Source: Bacteroidales bacterium (GTDB taxonomy: Bacteria; Bacteroidota; Bacteroidia; Bacteroidales; UBA932). From it: DNA of 64,000 nucleotides. Each line of letters begins with the position of its first letter. Position 1 is the first letter of the stretch. Under the pieces are notes generated by a model. The model was not told where the DNA came from, ran no database searches, and was given only the letters and a program-made list of their open reading frames with translations. This document shows positions 46,068-54,322 of this stretch, piece after piece. Both the position numbers and the translations under genes were made by a program. The stretch is taken from assembly GCA_017554335.1 (NCBI GenBank), contig JAFZIO010000055.1, positions 62,001-126,000 of the forward strand, read 5' to 3'.

Positions 46068-48835
46068 ACTTCAACTACTTTATCTTCAGGGACGTACCAG
46101 ACGTAACCGCGGACGGTCTTAAAGCCCATCTGGCGGTAGAGTTTCATGTAGCGGCGGACTTGCCACAGGTAGCTGTCGCGTTCGGCACCGAATTTATAAT
46201 CGATTACCGTAACGCTGCCGTCCGGTCCCATGACAACGCGGTCGGGGCGGTTGCGCGAGCCGTCGGCGCCGAAGACGGTGATCTCGTTGCGGGCACGAAG
46301 GGCGCCCCTGGCACCGGCTCCGGCCTCAACACGATCTCCTGAGAACCACTCCGGGTGGGCCTCGATGCGCGCCGTCAGCATGGCGCGGGACTCGGGATCC
46401 ATGTCCAGCGGCAACCCGGCGGCAGAATCAGCCAGTGCCAACGCCGCATGCAATTCTATGCCCCGCAGGCGGCCGGAGGCTTCGGCTCCGGTATGCCCGT
46501 CTTCGCCGAAGTAGTCCAAGGCGTCTTCCGATGCATGCAGGCGGCCTCCCAGCGGCACGGAAACATATCCGGCGTGTATAGCCGTGCCTTCCGACGAAGG
46601 TTTGCGGCTCATCTTGCTGAAGTCGTACGGCACTCCGCTCACTATGCCCTCGTTGCCTTTGGACCATGCGTACAGCAGCTCGGAGAAGTTACTCCAATCA
46701 ATGTCCAGGCCCTTTTTCAGCTTGGGCAGCTTGCCTGCTGCAGGTATCCTGGATATTACATGCAGGCTCTTTGATGCACGGGTGAGCGCCACATAGAACA
46801 GATTCATATTGTCTACCAGCTGCAGGGCGCGCTCTGCTTCCCAGTCGGCCGCAAACAGGGTGTTCACAGAACTGCCGCTCAGGCTCACCGGATAAATGCC
46901 GTCCAGCTCGTGCCCAAGAGAGGTTCCGCCGCCGTTCAGCACGCACCAGCGGGTCTCTTTCTGGGACATTACGACCTTCTCTGCGAAGGGGAAAATGACG
47001 TGCGGGAACTCCAGTCCTTTGGATTTATGGATGGTAAGGATGCGCACGGCATCCGAATTCTCCGGAGAACCGATGAAAATGGACTCTTTTTCGTTCCACT
47101 GGCGTATGAACGAGCGCAGGTTGTTGCCGTTGGCGGTCACCCAGTCCTGCAGGCGGTCCATGAAAGTGCTGATATAGAGCGCCTCCGCGCGGAAGGTCTC
47201 CGGGTCGAAGCGCTCGAGGTCCCGCAGCAGGCTCTCGCAGAAATCGATCAGCGAGTGGTACGCCTCAGGGAACGTGATGCCTATCGAGCGGGCTATATAG
47301 CTGCCGACGCTGTTGGCCGGGTTGTCGTAGAAAGTAAGCAGAGACACCAGCCGGCGCACGCTTACGGCCGATTTGAGGTCGAGCGAGTCGTCGGAAATAA
47401 CGGGTACGCCGGCGGAAATCAGGGCCTCTGCCAGCACGGCGCCTTCCTTGTGCCCGCGTACCAGGATGGCAATGTCGCCATACAGGGCACCGCGGGAACG
47501 TACGTCCTTGACCGACTCCAGCACCGCCTCAGCCTGGTCGGACGTGAAACTCAGCCGCACGCAGCCTTCCTGAGGCTCGTCCGACTTAGCCTCCTGCTTC
47601 ACGTTGGCGTACATCTCCTTCAGCCCGAGCTTTTCTGCGGCGAAGGAGAAGAAGTCGCTGTTGAACTCCACTATACTGCTGGCACTGCGCCAGTTGAAAT
47701 CCGGCGACTCCACTTCTGCGGACGGGAATTCCTTCTGCACCTCCGAGCCCAGCAGACGCCAGTCGGAGTCACGCCAGCGGTAGATGCTCTGCTTGACGTC
47801 GCCCACGATGAGGTTGGCGCCGGCGGCATCGGCATCATGCAGCAGAGGGAGGAAATTGTCCCACTGCATGCGGGAGGTATCCTGGAACTCGTCCAGCAGA
47901 TAGTGGGCGTAGCGGGTGCCCGTCTTTTCGTAGACGAAGGGGGCGTCGGAGCCGTCGATTATGTCCCTCAGCATGGTGTTGGACTCGTCCAGCGGCAGCA
48001 CGTTCTTCTCGTTCAGCAGCTTGCCGTACTCCTCCTCGAACTCCCTGGCGACGCCGAGGGAATAGAGGCAGCCCCTCACTATGCAGGCGGTAGCGTATGC
48101 GGCAAACTCTCCTTCGAACAGATCCCGTACGCCGGAGGCGTCCAGGGCCTTTTTGGTGGACGGGAACTTCAGGTCCTTGTCTTTTTCGACCGTGATTCCA
48201 AGCGCCGCGGCCTTGTCTTCGAATTCCTTGCAGATGCGGTTGCAGCTGGCCCGGAGGCTCTTCAGGCGCTCCTTCGACCAGGCCTCGGAGACATTCAGGC
48301 CGGTGGCGGCAAGCAGTTGGCGGAACTCTTCGTTCTTGAGGCGGCCGCCCATCTCGGCAAGTCCTTCGTCCAGGCGGAAACGTTTGCTTCTGGAGATCTG
48401 CTCCAGGGCGTTGCTGCGCAACCAGTCGGCCAGGTCGGTCTTCTCCTCCGTGAGACCGTCGAGCACACGGTCTACCGCCTCGTCTATCAGGGAGGCCTTG
48501 TCCAGCTCCACCTGCCAGGAGTTATGCTGTCCGAGCTCCCTTGCGAAAGCGCGCAGGGTCTGCTGGAAGAAACGGTCTATGGTGCTGACTCCGAAGGCCC
48601 CGTAATCGTGTAGTATGCTCAGCAGGTAATGGCGTGCGGTGGAGTTGCTGCGGGCTTCTTCTGCCAGGTCCCTGAGTATGCGGGCCTTCATTTCCGCGGT
48701 TGCCTTGTTGGTGAAGGTCACAGCCAGCAGGTGCCGGTACGCGAACGGGTCCCCGGAATTCAGTAGGTATTCCAGGTAGGTGTGGGACAGGCGGTAAGTC
48801 TTGCCCGATCCTGCGCTTGCCTTAATAATGTTCAT
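46064..48835 (-). CDS. addA: UvrD-type helicase with PD-(D/E)XK nuclease (AddA/RecB-like)
   Basis: 923 residues. Starts directly with Walker A (ASAGSGKTY, residues 6-14); TFTNKATAEMKARI, YLLDEFQDTSRMQW (motif II) and VGDVKQSIYRWRDSD (III) follow, with ILTIHKSKGLEFPHVIFP (V) and NLFYVALTRASKSLHVI (VI) later. The C-terminal nuclease shows NRPDRVVMGPDGSVTVIDYK, the usual D-x(n)-DYK pattern. With the next gene it forms an AddAB-type complex that processes double-strand breaks for recombination. It is shorter than Bacillus AddA. Overlaps both neighbours by 4 nt. Confidence 0.92.
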   Translation of the reverse strand: MNIIKASAGSGKTYRLSHTYLEYLLNSGDPFAYRHLLAVTFTNKATAEMKARILRDLAEEARSNSTARHYLLSILHDYGAFGVSTIDRFFQQTLRAFARELGQHNSWQVELDKASLIDEAVDRVLDGLTEEKTDLADWLRSNALEQISRSKRFRLDEGLAEMGGRLKNEEFRQLLAATGLNVSEAWSKERLKSLRASCNRICKEFEDKAAALGITVEKDKDLKFPSTKKALDASGVRDLFEGEFAAYATACIVRGCLYSLGVAREFEEEYGKLLNEKNVLPLDESNTMLRDIIDGSDAPFVYEKTGTRYAHYLLDEFQDTSRMQWDNFLPLLHDADAAGANLIVGDVKQSIYRWRDSDWRLLGSEVQKEFPSAEVESPDFNWRSASSIVEFNSDFFSFAAEKLGLKEMYANVKQEAKSDEPQEGCVRLSFTSDQAEAVLESVKDVRSRGALYGDIAILVRGHKEGAVLAEALISAGVPVISDDSLDLKSAVSVRRLVSLLTFYDNPANSVGSYIARSIGITFPEAYHSLIDFCESLLRDLERFDPETFRAEALYISTFMDRLQDWVTANGNNLRSFIRQWNEKESIFIGSPENSDAVRILTIHKSKGLEFPHVIFPFAEKVVMSQKETRWCVLNGGGTSLGHELDGIYPVSLSGSSVNTLFAADWEAERALQLVDNMNLFYVALTRASKSLHVISRIPAAGKLPKLKKGLDIDWSNFSELLYAWSKGNEGIVSGVPYDFSKMSRKPSSEGTAIHAGYVSVPLGGRLHASEDALDYFGEDGHTGAEASGRLRGIELHAALALADSAAGLPLDMDPESRAMLTARIEAHPEWFSGDRVEAGAGARGALRARNEITVFGADGSRNRPDRVVMGPDGSVTVIDYKFGAERDSYLWQVRRYMKLYRQMGFKTVRGYVWYVPEDKVVEV

Positions 48836-51600
48836 CGTCCGCAGATTGTTCTGAAGTCACACCATTCACATTTCTTAACGTCATCCGTACGAGCCCACGG
48901 GTTGTCTGGATCTGCAATCTCCGCCAATATGGCGTCCAGTTCCTGCTCCATCATGGCGCAGTATTCATCGTCCAGCTCCAGACAATGCACGGGCTCGCCG
49001 CCCATCAACCCTGCAGGCTGGTATATGGCGCCTTCCACCTCGGCATCAGGGAACATGGCCTGCACCATACGTTTGTATAGATACAGCTGGAAGCCTATTT
49101 TGGGCAGGCCGTTGCCTGTAAATTGCAAGTCCTTTTCTTCCACGCGGCCGGTCTTGTAATCCACAACCCTCAACTTGCCCGGGGCCGTGCAGTCCAGCCT
49201 GTCGACGAATCCTATGAAGTTGAAGCCGCCGGCCTGAAGATGGGCTTCCAGCTCCACTCCCTTGATGGTCATGCGGCCGGTCTTCTCCAACATGGCAGCG
49301 TCCGCCGCCAGTACAGCATCTACATAACGGCAGATGAGGTCGGCAAAAACCAGGTTGCGCCCGCTCACCTCGAAGGTGTTCAGCTGCTTGCAGATGAGCT
49401 GGCCCACAAGCTCGCGTATGCGTTTCTTGTCTTTCCGCAGTGCTTCTATGAAAGCTTTATCTATGCTTCTGTCTGCAGGATACAGTATCTCCATCGCCTT
49501 GTGGAGCACGGTACCTATCATTCCGGAATCCAGGAATTCGGAGACTTCTTTCTCTGCCTGCAGGCCTTCCACTTTGGAGTAGAAGAAGCTTGCGGGGCAA
49601 TCGGCGTAATTCCTTATGGAGCTGGCGGAAAGGTGCGCGGAGGCAAGCTTGCGGAGATGCTCCGGGGTCTTTGCCACGGCCCCGGTCTGAAGCGTACCGC
49701 CAAGCTCGGTCTGCACCTCAAAGCGGTTTATCTTTACCCCGAAATGCAGCTCCAGCTGGCTCAGGTAGCGGCTCTTCTCCCCTCCCTTAAGGCCCTCCGT
49801 GCGGGAATCGTAAACCATCCACACCCTGGAGGCGCGCTGAATCATACGGTAGAAATAGTATGCCCAGACGGCATCCTGGTACTCGTACGTCGGCAGGCCG
49901 AAGCCCTTGCGGAGCTCCGGAGGCACGAAGGAGGCGCTGACGGAGCGGCGCGGGAACACGCCCTCGTTGCAGCTGAGGATGATCAGGTTGTCGAAGTCCA
50001 GGGCCCTGAGCTCCAGGGGACCCATAATCTGCATGCCTTCCAGAGGCTCGCCCTGGAAAGGAACCGTCGCCATGGCCGTCAGCTGACCCAGCAGGCGGAA
50101 GAACGACGAAGGGGTGATTTCCAGCTCGTACTTTTGCAAATCGGCCAGCTGCTGATGGCAGATACGGGCGAAATCCAGCTCCAGCTGCATCTCAGGATCG
50201 TCCTTGACGGCGAGGGCAAGGGTAACTAGGACATCCTGCATCCATCGGCAGATGTCGCTAACCTGCTTCTTGTCAGCCGCCGTACTGCGGACCACCGGCC
50301 GGAAAATGGCCTCCAGCACGGGATGGCCTTTCAGCTCGGCCTCGGAGATATAGTAAGCCCGCTTCTTGCGGCACTTCTCCAGGACCGCCGTCCCTTCATC
50401 CCCTATCGCTTTACGCACCAGGGAGTTGGAGACCAGTGTCCAGACTTGCTTATGGTAGAAGAAGTATGAGCCGTCCCGTTCGCGCAGGTGCAGCTGCAGA
50501 TCGCCCAGGTCCGTCAGCAGCACGCCCAGCTGGCTGCCCGAGATGGGGTAGCCCATGGTCACGTTGAGCTTGGACACATGCTCCGGGACGGAGTTCAGAA
50601 CCGGAATCAGCAGGTTTTCGTCCGGCAGCACCACGGCCGTCTCGATTCCGGGAGTCCGGGTGCAGCGGCCCAGGAGTTCCGGCAGCTGCTTTGCCTGCAG
50701 CATGCCTCCGGGCACGCTGAGGACGTTGAATTCACACTCCGGCAGGCCCTCGGGGTCAGGCTCGAACGCCTGGGGAAATTCCTGAACGAAGCCGCCCAGG
50801 AAAAAGGAGGACTTGTTGTGCTTGTCTTTTATGAAGTCCGAGCGCCAGTCCCAGCAGAACTCGGCCAGACCGGCGTTGCGCAGACGTCGCAGCATGGTCT
50901 TCTCGCACTCGTTCAGGGCATTCAGGCCCACGAAAACGAACTTGTCGCTCCAGGGGAAACGCTCCGCCATTATATCTGCCGCCGGAGTCGAATCCAGGCG
51001 TTCGCAGAGCTGACGGTACACCTTGCCTTCGTACCACATGCCTTTTGCCGTCAGCGTCTCGTTGAAACGTTCGTAGAGCGGCAGCAGTATGCGCCAGATG
51101 CTCAGGAAACTCTCCTTGACGCTGCCGGGGCTGAGGAAGTGGCGGGTGAAGCGGCGCACGGCCTCCCTCTGGGTGTCGGTGAGCCAGGACCAGTCGTCCT
51201 GCATGGCCTTGAGGTCGCTGACGTTGGTGAAGAGGTGGTCCGCGCGCACGAGGTACTTGTCCACGTCGTCGAAGTCGCCCAGGATGGTATCGCCCCAGAA
51301 GATGAAGTCGTCAAGCGTCTCGGCGGCGGGGTTCAGCTCCTTGTAGCAGCGGTAGAGTTCGATAAGCAGGGGTATGCGCCCCGTAACGCCGGCTCCCGCA
51401 GCCCGGTAGAAGAAGTCGTTCATGGTGAACAGCTGCGGGCTCACCGCCGGTCCCTTTCCGCCCGCAGCAATCTCCTGCCCCAGGTAGTGCTCGAAAAAGC
51501 GGAGCGCCCTGCGGTTCGGGAAGACGAAACACAAGGTGCTTATTTCCGGGCCGTCATCTTTGAAATAGTGACGGGCTACCTGTTTAAGGAAAGGAGTCAT
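48832..51600 (-). CDS. addB: AddB-like nuclease/inactive helicase subunit
   Basis: 922 residues. N-terminal helicase-like region with FVFPNRRALRFFEHYL, lacking a proper Walker A, followed by LDFDNLIILSCNEGVFPRR and VWAYYFYRMIQRASRVWMVY. The C-terminal nuclease shows DRLDCTAPGKLRVVDYKTG, and the end CEWCDFRTICGR gives Cys residues suited to a 4Fe-4S cluster as in AddB. Partner of the preceding helicase-nuclease. The ATG at 51600 is preferred over frame extensions because it starts the conserved part and lies 5 nt after a TATATTTG box. Confidence 0.9.
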   Translation of the reverse strand: MTPFLKQVARHYFKDDGPEISTLCFVFPNRRALRFFEHYLGQEIAAGGKGPAVSPQLFTMNDFFYRAAGAGVTGRIPLLIELYRCYKELNPAAETLDDFIFWGDTILGDFDDVDKYLVRADHLFTNVSDLKAMQDDWSWLTDTQREAVRRFTRHFLSPGSVKESFLSIWRILLPLYERFNETLTAKGMWYEGKVYRQLCERLDSTPAADIMAERFPWSDKFVFVGLNALNECEKTMLRRLRNAGLAEFCWDWRSDFIKDKHNKSSFFLGGFVQEFPQAFEPDPEGLPECEFNVLSVPGGMLQAKQLPELLGRCTRTPGIETAVVLPDENLLIPVLNSVPEHVSKLNVTMGYPISGSQLGVLLTDLGDLQLHLRERDGSYFFYHKQVWTLVSNSLVRKAIGDEGTAVLEKCRKKRAYYISEAELKGHPVLEAIFRPVVRSTAADKKQVSDICRWMQDVLVTLALAVKDDPEMQLELDFARICHQQLADLQKYELEITPSSFFRLLGQLTAMATVPFQGEPLEGMQIMGPLELRALDFDNLIILSCNEGVFPRRSVSASFVPPELRKGFGLPTYEYQDAVWAYYFYRMIQRASRVWMVYDSRTEGLKGGEKSRYLSQLELHFGVKINRFEVQTELGGTLQTGAVAKTPEHLRKLASAHLSASSIRNYADCPASFFYSKVEGLQAEKEVSEFLDSGMIGTVLHKAMEILYPADRSIDKAFIEALRKDKKRIRELVGQLICKQLNTFEVSGRNLVFADLICRYVDAVLAADAAMLEKTGRMTIKGVELEAHLQAGGFNFIGFVDRLDCTAPGKLRVVDYKTGRVEEKDLQFTGNGLPKIGFQLYLYKRMVQAMFPDAEVEGAIYQPAGLMGGEPVHCLELDDEYCAMMEQELDAILAEIADPDNPWARTDDVKKCEWCDFRTICGR

Positions 51601-51605
51601 GCTAA

Positions 51606-51613
51606 CAAATATA
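51606..51613 (-). promoter_or_regulatory. TATATTTG -7 box, addBA operon
   Basis: A minus-strand TAnnTTTG match ending 5 nt before the addB ATG. Confidence 0.65.
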
Positions 51614-51685
51614 CGAAGATTCTTGAGATTTCTTTCACGGACGAGCAGCGTTTTTTCTAAGTTGCTGGCTGCCAGGCACAAACAA

Positions 51686-51719
51686 AATCTCCATGGTGCA
51701 GTTTTACACCATGGAGATT
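51686..51719. repeat. Hairpin repeat, family C, copy 2
   Basis: A perfect 13-bp stem AATCTCCATGGTG with an 8-nt loop ending TTTTA, the same as at 39276-39305 plus two more pairs. It lies between the porin 3' end and the addB promoter. No T-run follows on either strand. Confidence 0.85.
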
Positions 51720-51759
51720 GCATAAGTCCTTATGTCTCAGGATATTAAGAAAAACGCTC

Positions 51760-52797
51760 TTAGAACCTGATATAGGCCATGAACCAAATGTCGTTGTAGT
51801 TGAGCTTGGCAGCAGTGTGATCGTTGTGATAACGGTACTCGAGCTGGAAGTTCAGGTTCTTGTGCAGGCGGAAGTTCATACATGCGCTGTACATGTCGTG
51901 GCTGCTGTCTGCAGTGCCATGGGCGCGGAACTCATCCCACTTGAGGTAGAGTTTGAGCCAGTCGGTGAAAGGGATGCCCACGGTTGCGTAGAGAGCATCT
52001 GCGGCGCCGCTCTGCTCGACCTCGCCGGCGATTGCGGTGGCATACTCGGCACGGACGGTCCAGTTGTTGCGGTCGAACTTCAGGCCGGCGCTGACGCGCT
52101 CACGCTTGAGGTCGACGCCGTCTCCGTTGCGCCAGTTGCCCATCCATCCGAATGCACCCAGGTACAGGCCCTTGATGGGCTGGAACTGGATGGTTCCGAT
52201 GATGTCTTTCTGCTTGTTGGCATCAGCCAAATTGATGCCCTGACCGTTGTACAGACCGAGCTGGTAGTGCACCAGGCGGTAGCCTTCCTTACCGATGGGG
52301 AAAAGGTCACCCTGGATCTGGATACCCTGGTCACGGCCACCCATGTTGGCTTCGCCGAGGCGGTCGCCCATACCTGCCATCTTCTGCACAAGGAAGGAGA
52401 AGTCACCAACACCTACGTCCCAGGGGTTCATGGGGTTCTCGAAGGTAAATGCCCTCTTGAACTGACCCATCTTCACGGAGAACTCGGGCCACCTTGCCCA
52501 CTCGATGTAGAAGTCCTTCACATGCGGCTTTTCGCCGTTTGCCTGGAACTGTATACGATACTTGAAATCGTTGTAGATGCTACCGTCCACGTATGCACGG
52601 ATGAGCCTGCAGTTGAATCCGCCCGGTTTCTCGGGATTGAGGTCGGAATACTTGTAAGCGCCGATTATGTAAGCGCCCACCTTGGGTGTGCTGAAGAACT
52701 TGGTCTCCTTGTAGCCGTACTTGGGAGCGGTGGCGTCCTGGGCCAGAGCGGCCACGGAAACCAGTGCGACGGCGATAGTTATGAATAGTTTTTTCAT
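51760..52797 (-). CDS. PorinO/P-type outer-membrane porin
   Basis: 345 residues with a signal peptide (AVALVSVAALAQ, cleaved about residue 20) and amphipathic beta strands throughout, ending in YIRF with the terminal aromatic expected for an outer-membrane barrel. Motifs such as RAYVDGSIYNDFKYRIQFQ and EFSVKMGQFKRAFTFEN match the phosphate-selective porin O/P family, whose members in Bacteroidota pass various anions. It is 4 nt after the DASS symporter, so probably forms the outer-membrane entry for the same anion. Confidence 0.9.
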   Translation of the reverse strand: MKKLFITIAVALVSVAALAQDATAPKYGYKETKFFSTPKVGAYIIGAYKYSDLNPEKPGGFNCRLIRAYVDGSIYNDFKYRIQFQANGEKPHVKDFYIEWARWPEFSVKMGQFKRAFTFENPMNPWDVGVGDFSFLVQKMAGMGDRLGEANMGGRDQGIQIQGDLFPIGKEGYRLVHYQLGLYNGQGINLADANKQKDIIGTIQFQPIKGLYLGAFGWMGNWRNGDGVDLKRERVSAGLKFDRNNWTVRAEYATAIAGEVEQSGAADALYATVGIPFTDWLKLYLKWDEFRAHGTADSSHDMYSACMNFRLHKNLNFQLEYRYHNDHTAAKLNYNDIWFMAYIRF

Positions 52798-52801
52798 GCT
52801 G

Positions 52802-54256
52802 TTATGCCATAGGGAAAGGGAAAATCTTGGTGAGCAGGAAGTAACCGAGCACGAAGCCGATTACGCCTACTATGAGACCCACCTTCGTCATGTCGGAAGT
52901 CTTCACCAGACCGGTAGAAGAAGCGATTGCATTCGGAGGGGTGGAGATAGGGAAAAGCATGGCGATGGAGGCGCAGACGGCGATGAAAGGGACCATTGCG
53001 TACATGCCGCCGAGGGCCATGAACTGGGCGTTGTTGGCTGCGGAAGGGTCTGCCATTGCAGTACCGACGACCACGAGGATAGGAACCAGCAGGGCCGCAG
53101 TTGCGGAGTTGCTGATGAAGTTGGAAAGGAAGTAGCAGACCAGACCGGCGATGATGAGCACGAGGGCCACGTTCATTGCACTGAAAGGAATGGCGTTGAT
53201 AAGCACTGATGCAAGTCCGGTCTTGTTAAGGCCGGTACCGAGTGCGAAACCTCCTGCTACCAACCAGAGCACGCTCCAGTTGATTTCCTTGATATCTTCC
53301 TTGGTGAATACTCCGGTGCAGGTGTAGACAGCCAGAGGGATAAGGGCCACGATGTTGGAGTTGATTCCGGTGATGGACTCGGTAACCCAGAGGAGGATGG
53401 TCACGAAGAAGGTGATCCATGCCACATAGTCCTTCCATGTCCACTTGTGCTCCTTGGTCTCGATCTTGAGCTCGATGCTCTGGGACTTGAAGGGGAAGAA
53501 AAGGCGAAGGAGTACCCATGCGATGACAATCATGATTGCCACGTAAGGGATCATCCTGGACATCCAGGTTGCGAAACCGATCTGGTAGCCGGCGTTCTCG
53601 AGGGCGCCGATTGCGATGGCGTTGGGGGGAGTTCCGATAGGGGTTCCTATACCGCCGAGGTTGGCTGCTACGGGGATAGAGAGCGCGAGGCCCACCTTTC
53701 CGGTCTCATCTTCGGGAAGAGCCTTGAGCACGGGTGCCAGGAACGCCAGCATCATGGCGGCGGTGGCGGTGTTGCTCATGAACATGGAGAACACGGAAAT
53801 GATGATGAGGAAGCCGAGAAGCACCATCTTGGGCTTCTTGCCGAAGATGCTGAGGAGGCTCTTGGCAATGACGGCGTCCATACCGTACTTGGAAGCGATG
53901 ATGGCGAGCACGAATCCGCCCATGAAGAGCATGACCACAGGATCCGCGAAGGATGCCATGATGCTCTTGTAATCTACCAGGGATCCGGCCTCGGGGCTGC
54001 AAAGGAATGCAAGTCCCTTGTTGGAAACGGTGAGAAGCATCACCACTATAACTATCAGGGAAGTTGTCCAGTTGGGGATAATCTCAAACATCCACATGAG
54101 TGCCGCAAATGCGAAAATGGCAATCATACGCTGCTGGACGGGAGTGAGGTCCGCGATACCGAAAGCAGAGGTAGGGAGGGCCCAAAGCAGGATTGTGACT
54201 ATGAGCACGATAGGCAGAAGTACACAATACTTTACAGAAAACTTACTGTTAGACAT
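52802..54256 (-). CDS. DASS (SLC13) sodium-coupled anion symporter
   Basis: 484 residues, about eleven membrane helices and two re-entrant hairpins. The two SNT motifs are visible (MFMSNTATAAMMLAFL and NFISNSATAALLVPIL), each followed by a Pro/Gly-rich stretch (GGIGTPIGTPPNAIAI and FPISTPPNAIASS). It imports dicarboxylates, sulfate or related anions with Na+; dicarboxylate is the more usual substrate for this branch. The ATG at 54256 is chosen because it starts the conserved part; its -7 box lies 33 nt upstream. It is co-transcribed with the porin. Confidence 0.92.
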   Translation of the reverse strand: MSNSKFSVKYCVLLPIVLIVTILLWALPTSAFGIADLTPVQQRMIAIFAFAALMWMFEIIPNWTTSLIVIVVMLLTVSNKGLAFLCSPEAGSLVDYKSIMASFADPVVMLFMGGFVLAIIASKYGMDAVIAKSLLSIFGKKPKMVLLGFLIIISVFSMFMSNTATAAMMLAFLAPVLKALPEDETGKVGLALSIPVAANLGGIGTPIGTPPNAIAIGALENAGYQIGFATWMSRMIPYVAIMIVIAWVLLRLFFPFKSQSIELKIETKEHKWTWKDYVAWITFFVTILLWVTESITGINSNIVALIPLAVYTCTGVFTKEDIKEINWSVLWLVAGGFALGTGLNKTGLASVLINAIPFSAMNVALVLIIAGLVCYFLSNFISNSATAALLVPILVVVGTAMADPSAANNAQFMALGGMYAMVPFIAVCASIAMLFPISTPPNAIASSTGLVKTSDMTKVGLIVGVIGFVLGYFLLTKIFPFPMA

Positions 54257-54289
54257 ATTGATGTAATAAATGTTACCTTTTTGCGGCCG

Positions 54290-54297
54290 CAAATTTA
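54290..54297 (-). promoter_or_regulatory. TAAATTTG -7 box, symporter-porin operon
   Basis: A minus-strand TAnnTTTG match 33 nt before the symporter ATG, back to back with the plus-strand box at 54310. Confidence 0.55.
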
Positions 54298-54309
54298 GAC
54301 AAATATTTT

Positions 54310-54317
54310 TATATTTG
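54310..54317 (+). promoter_or_regulatory. TATATTTG -7 box, polyferredoxin operon
   Basis: A TAnnTTTG match ending 5 nt before the ATG at 54323. Confidence 0.65.
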
Positions 54318-54322
54318 TAATT

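Noticed and set aside
46910..48613. A 567-codon open frame on the plus strand opposite the AddA-like gene
   Set aside because: The minus-strand frame has all helicase motifs; the plus-strand one has none.
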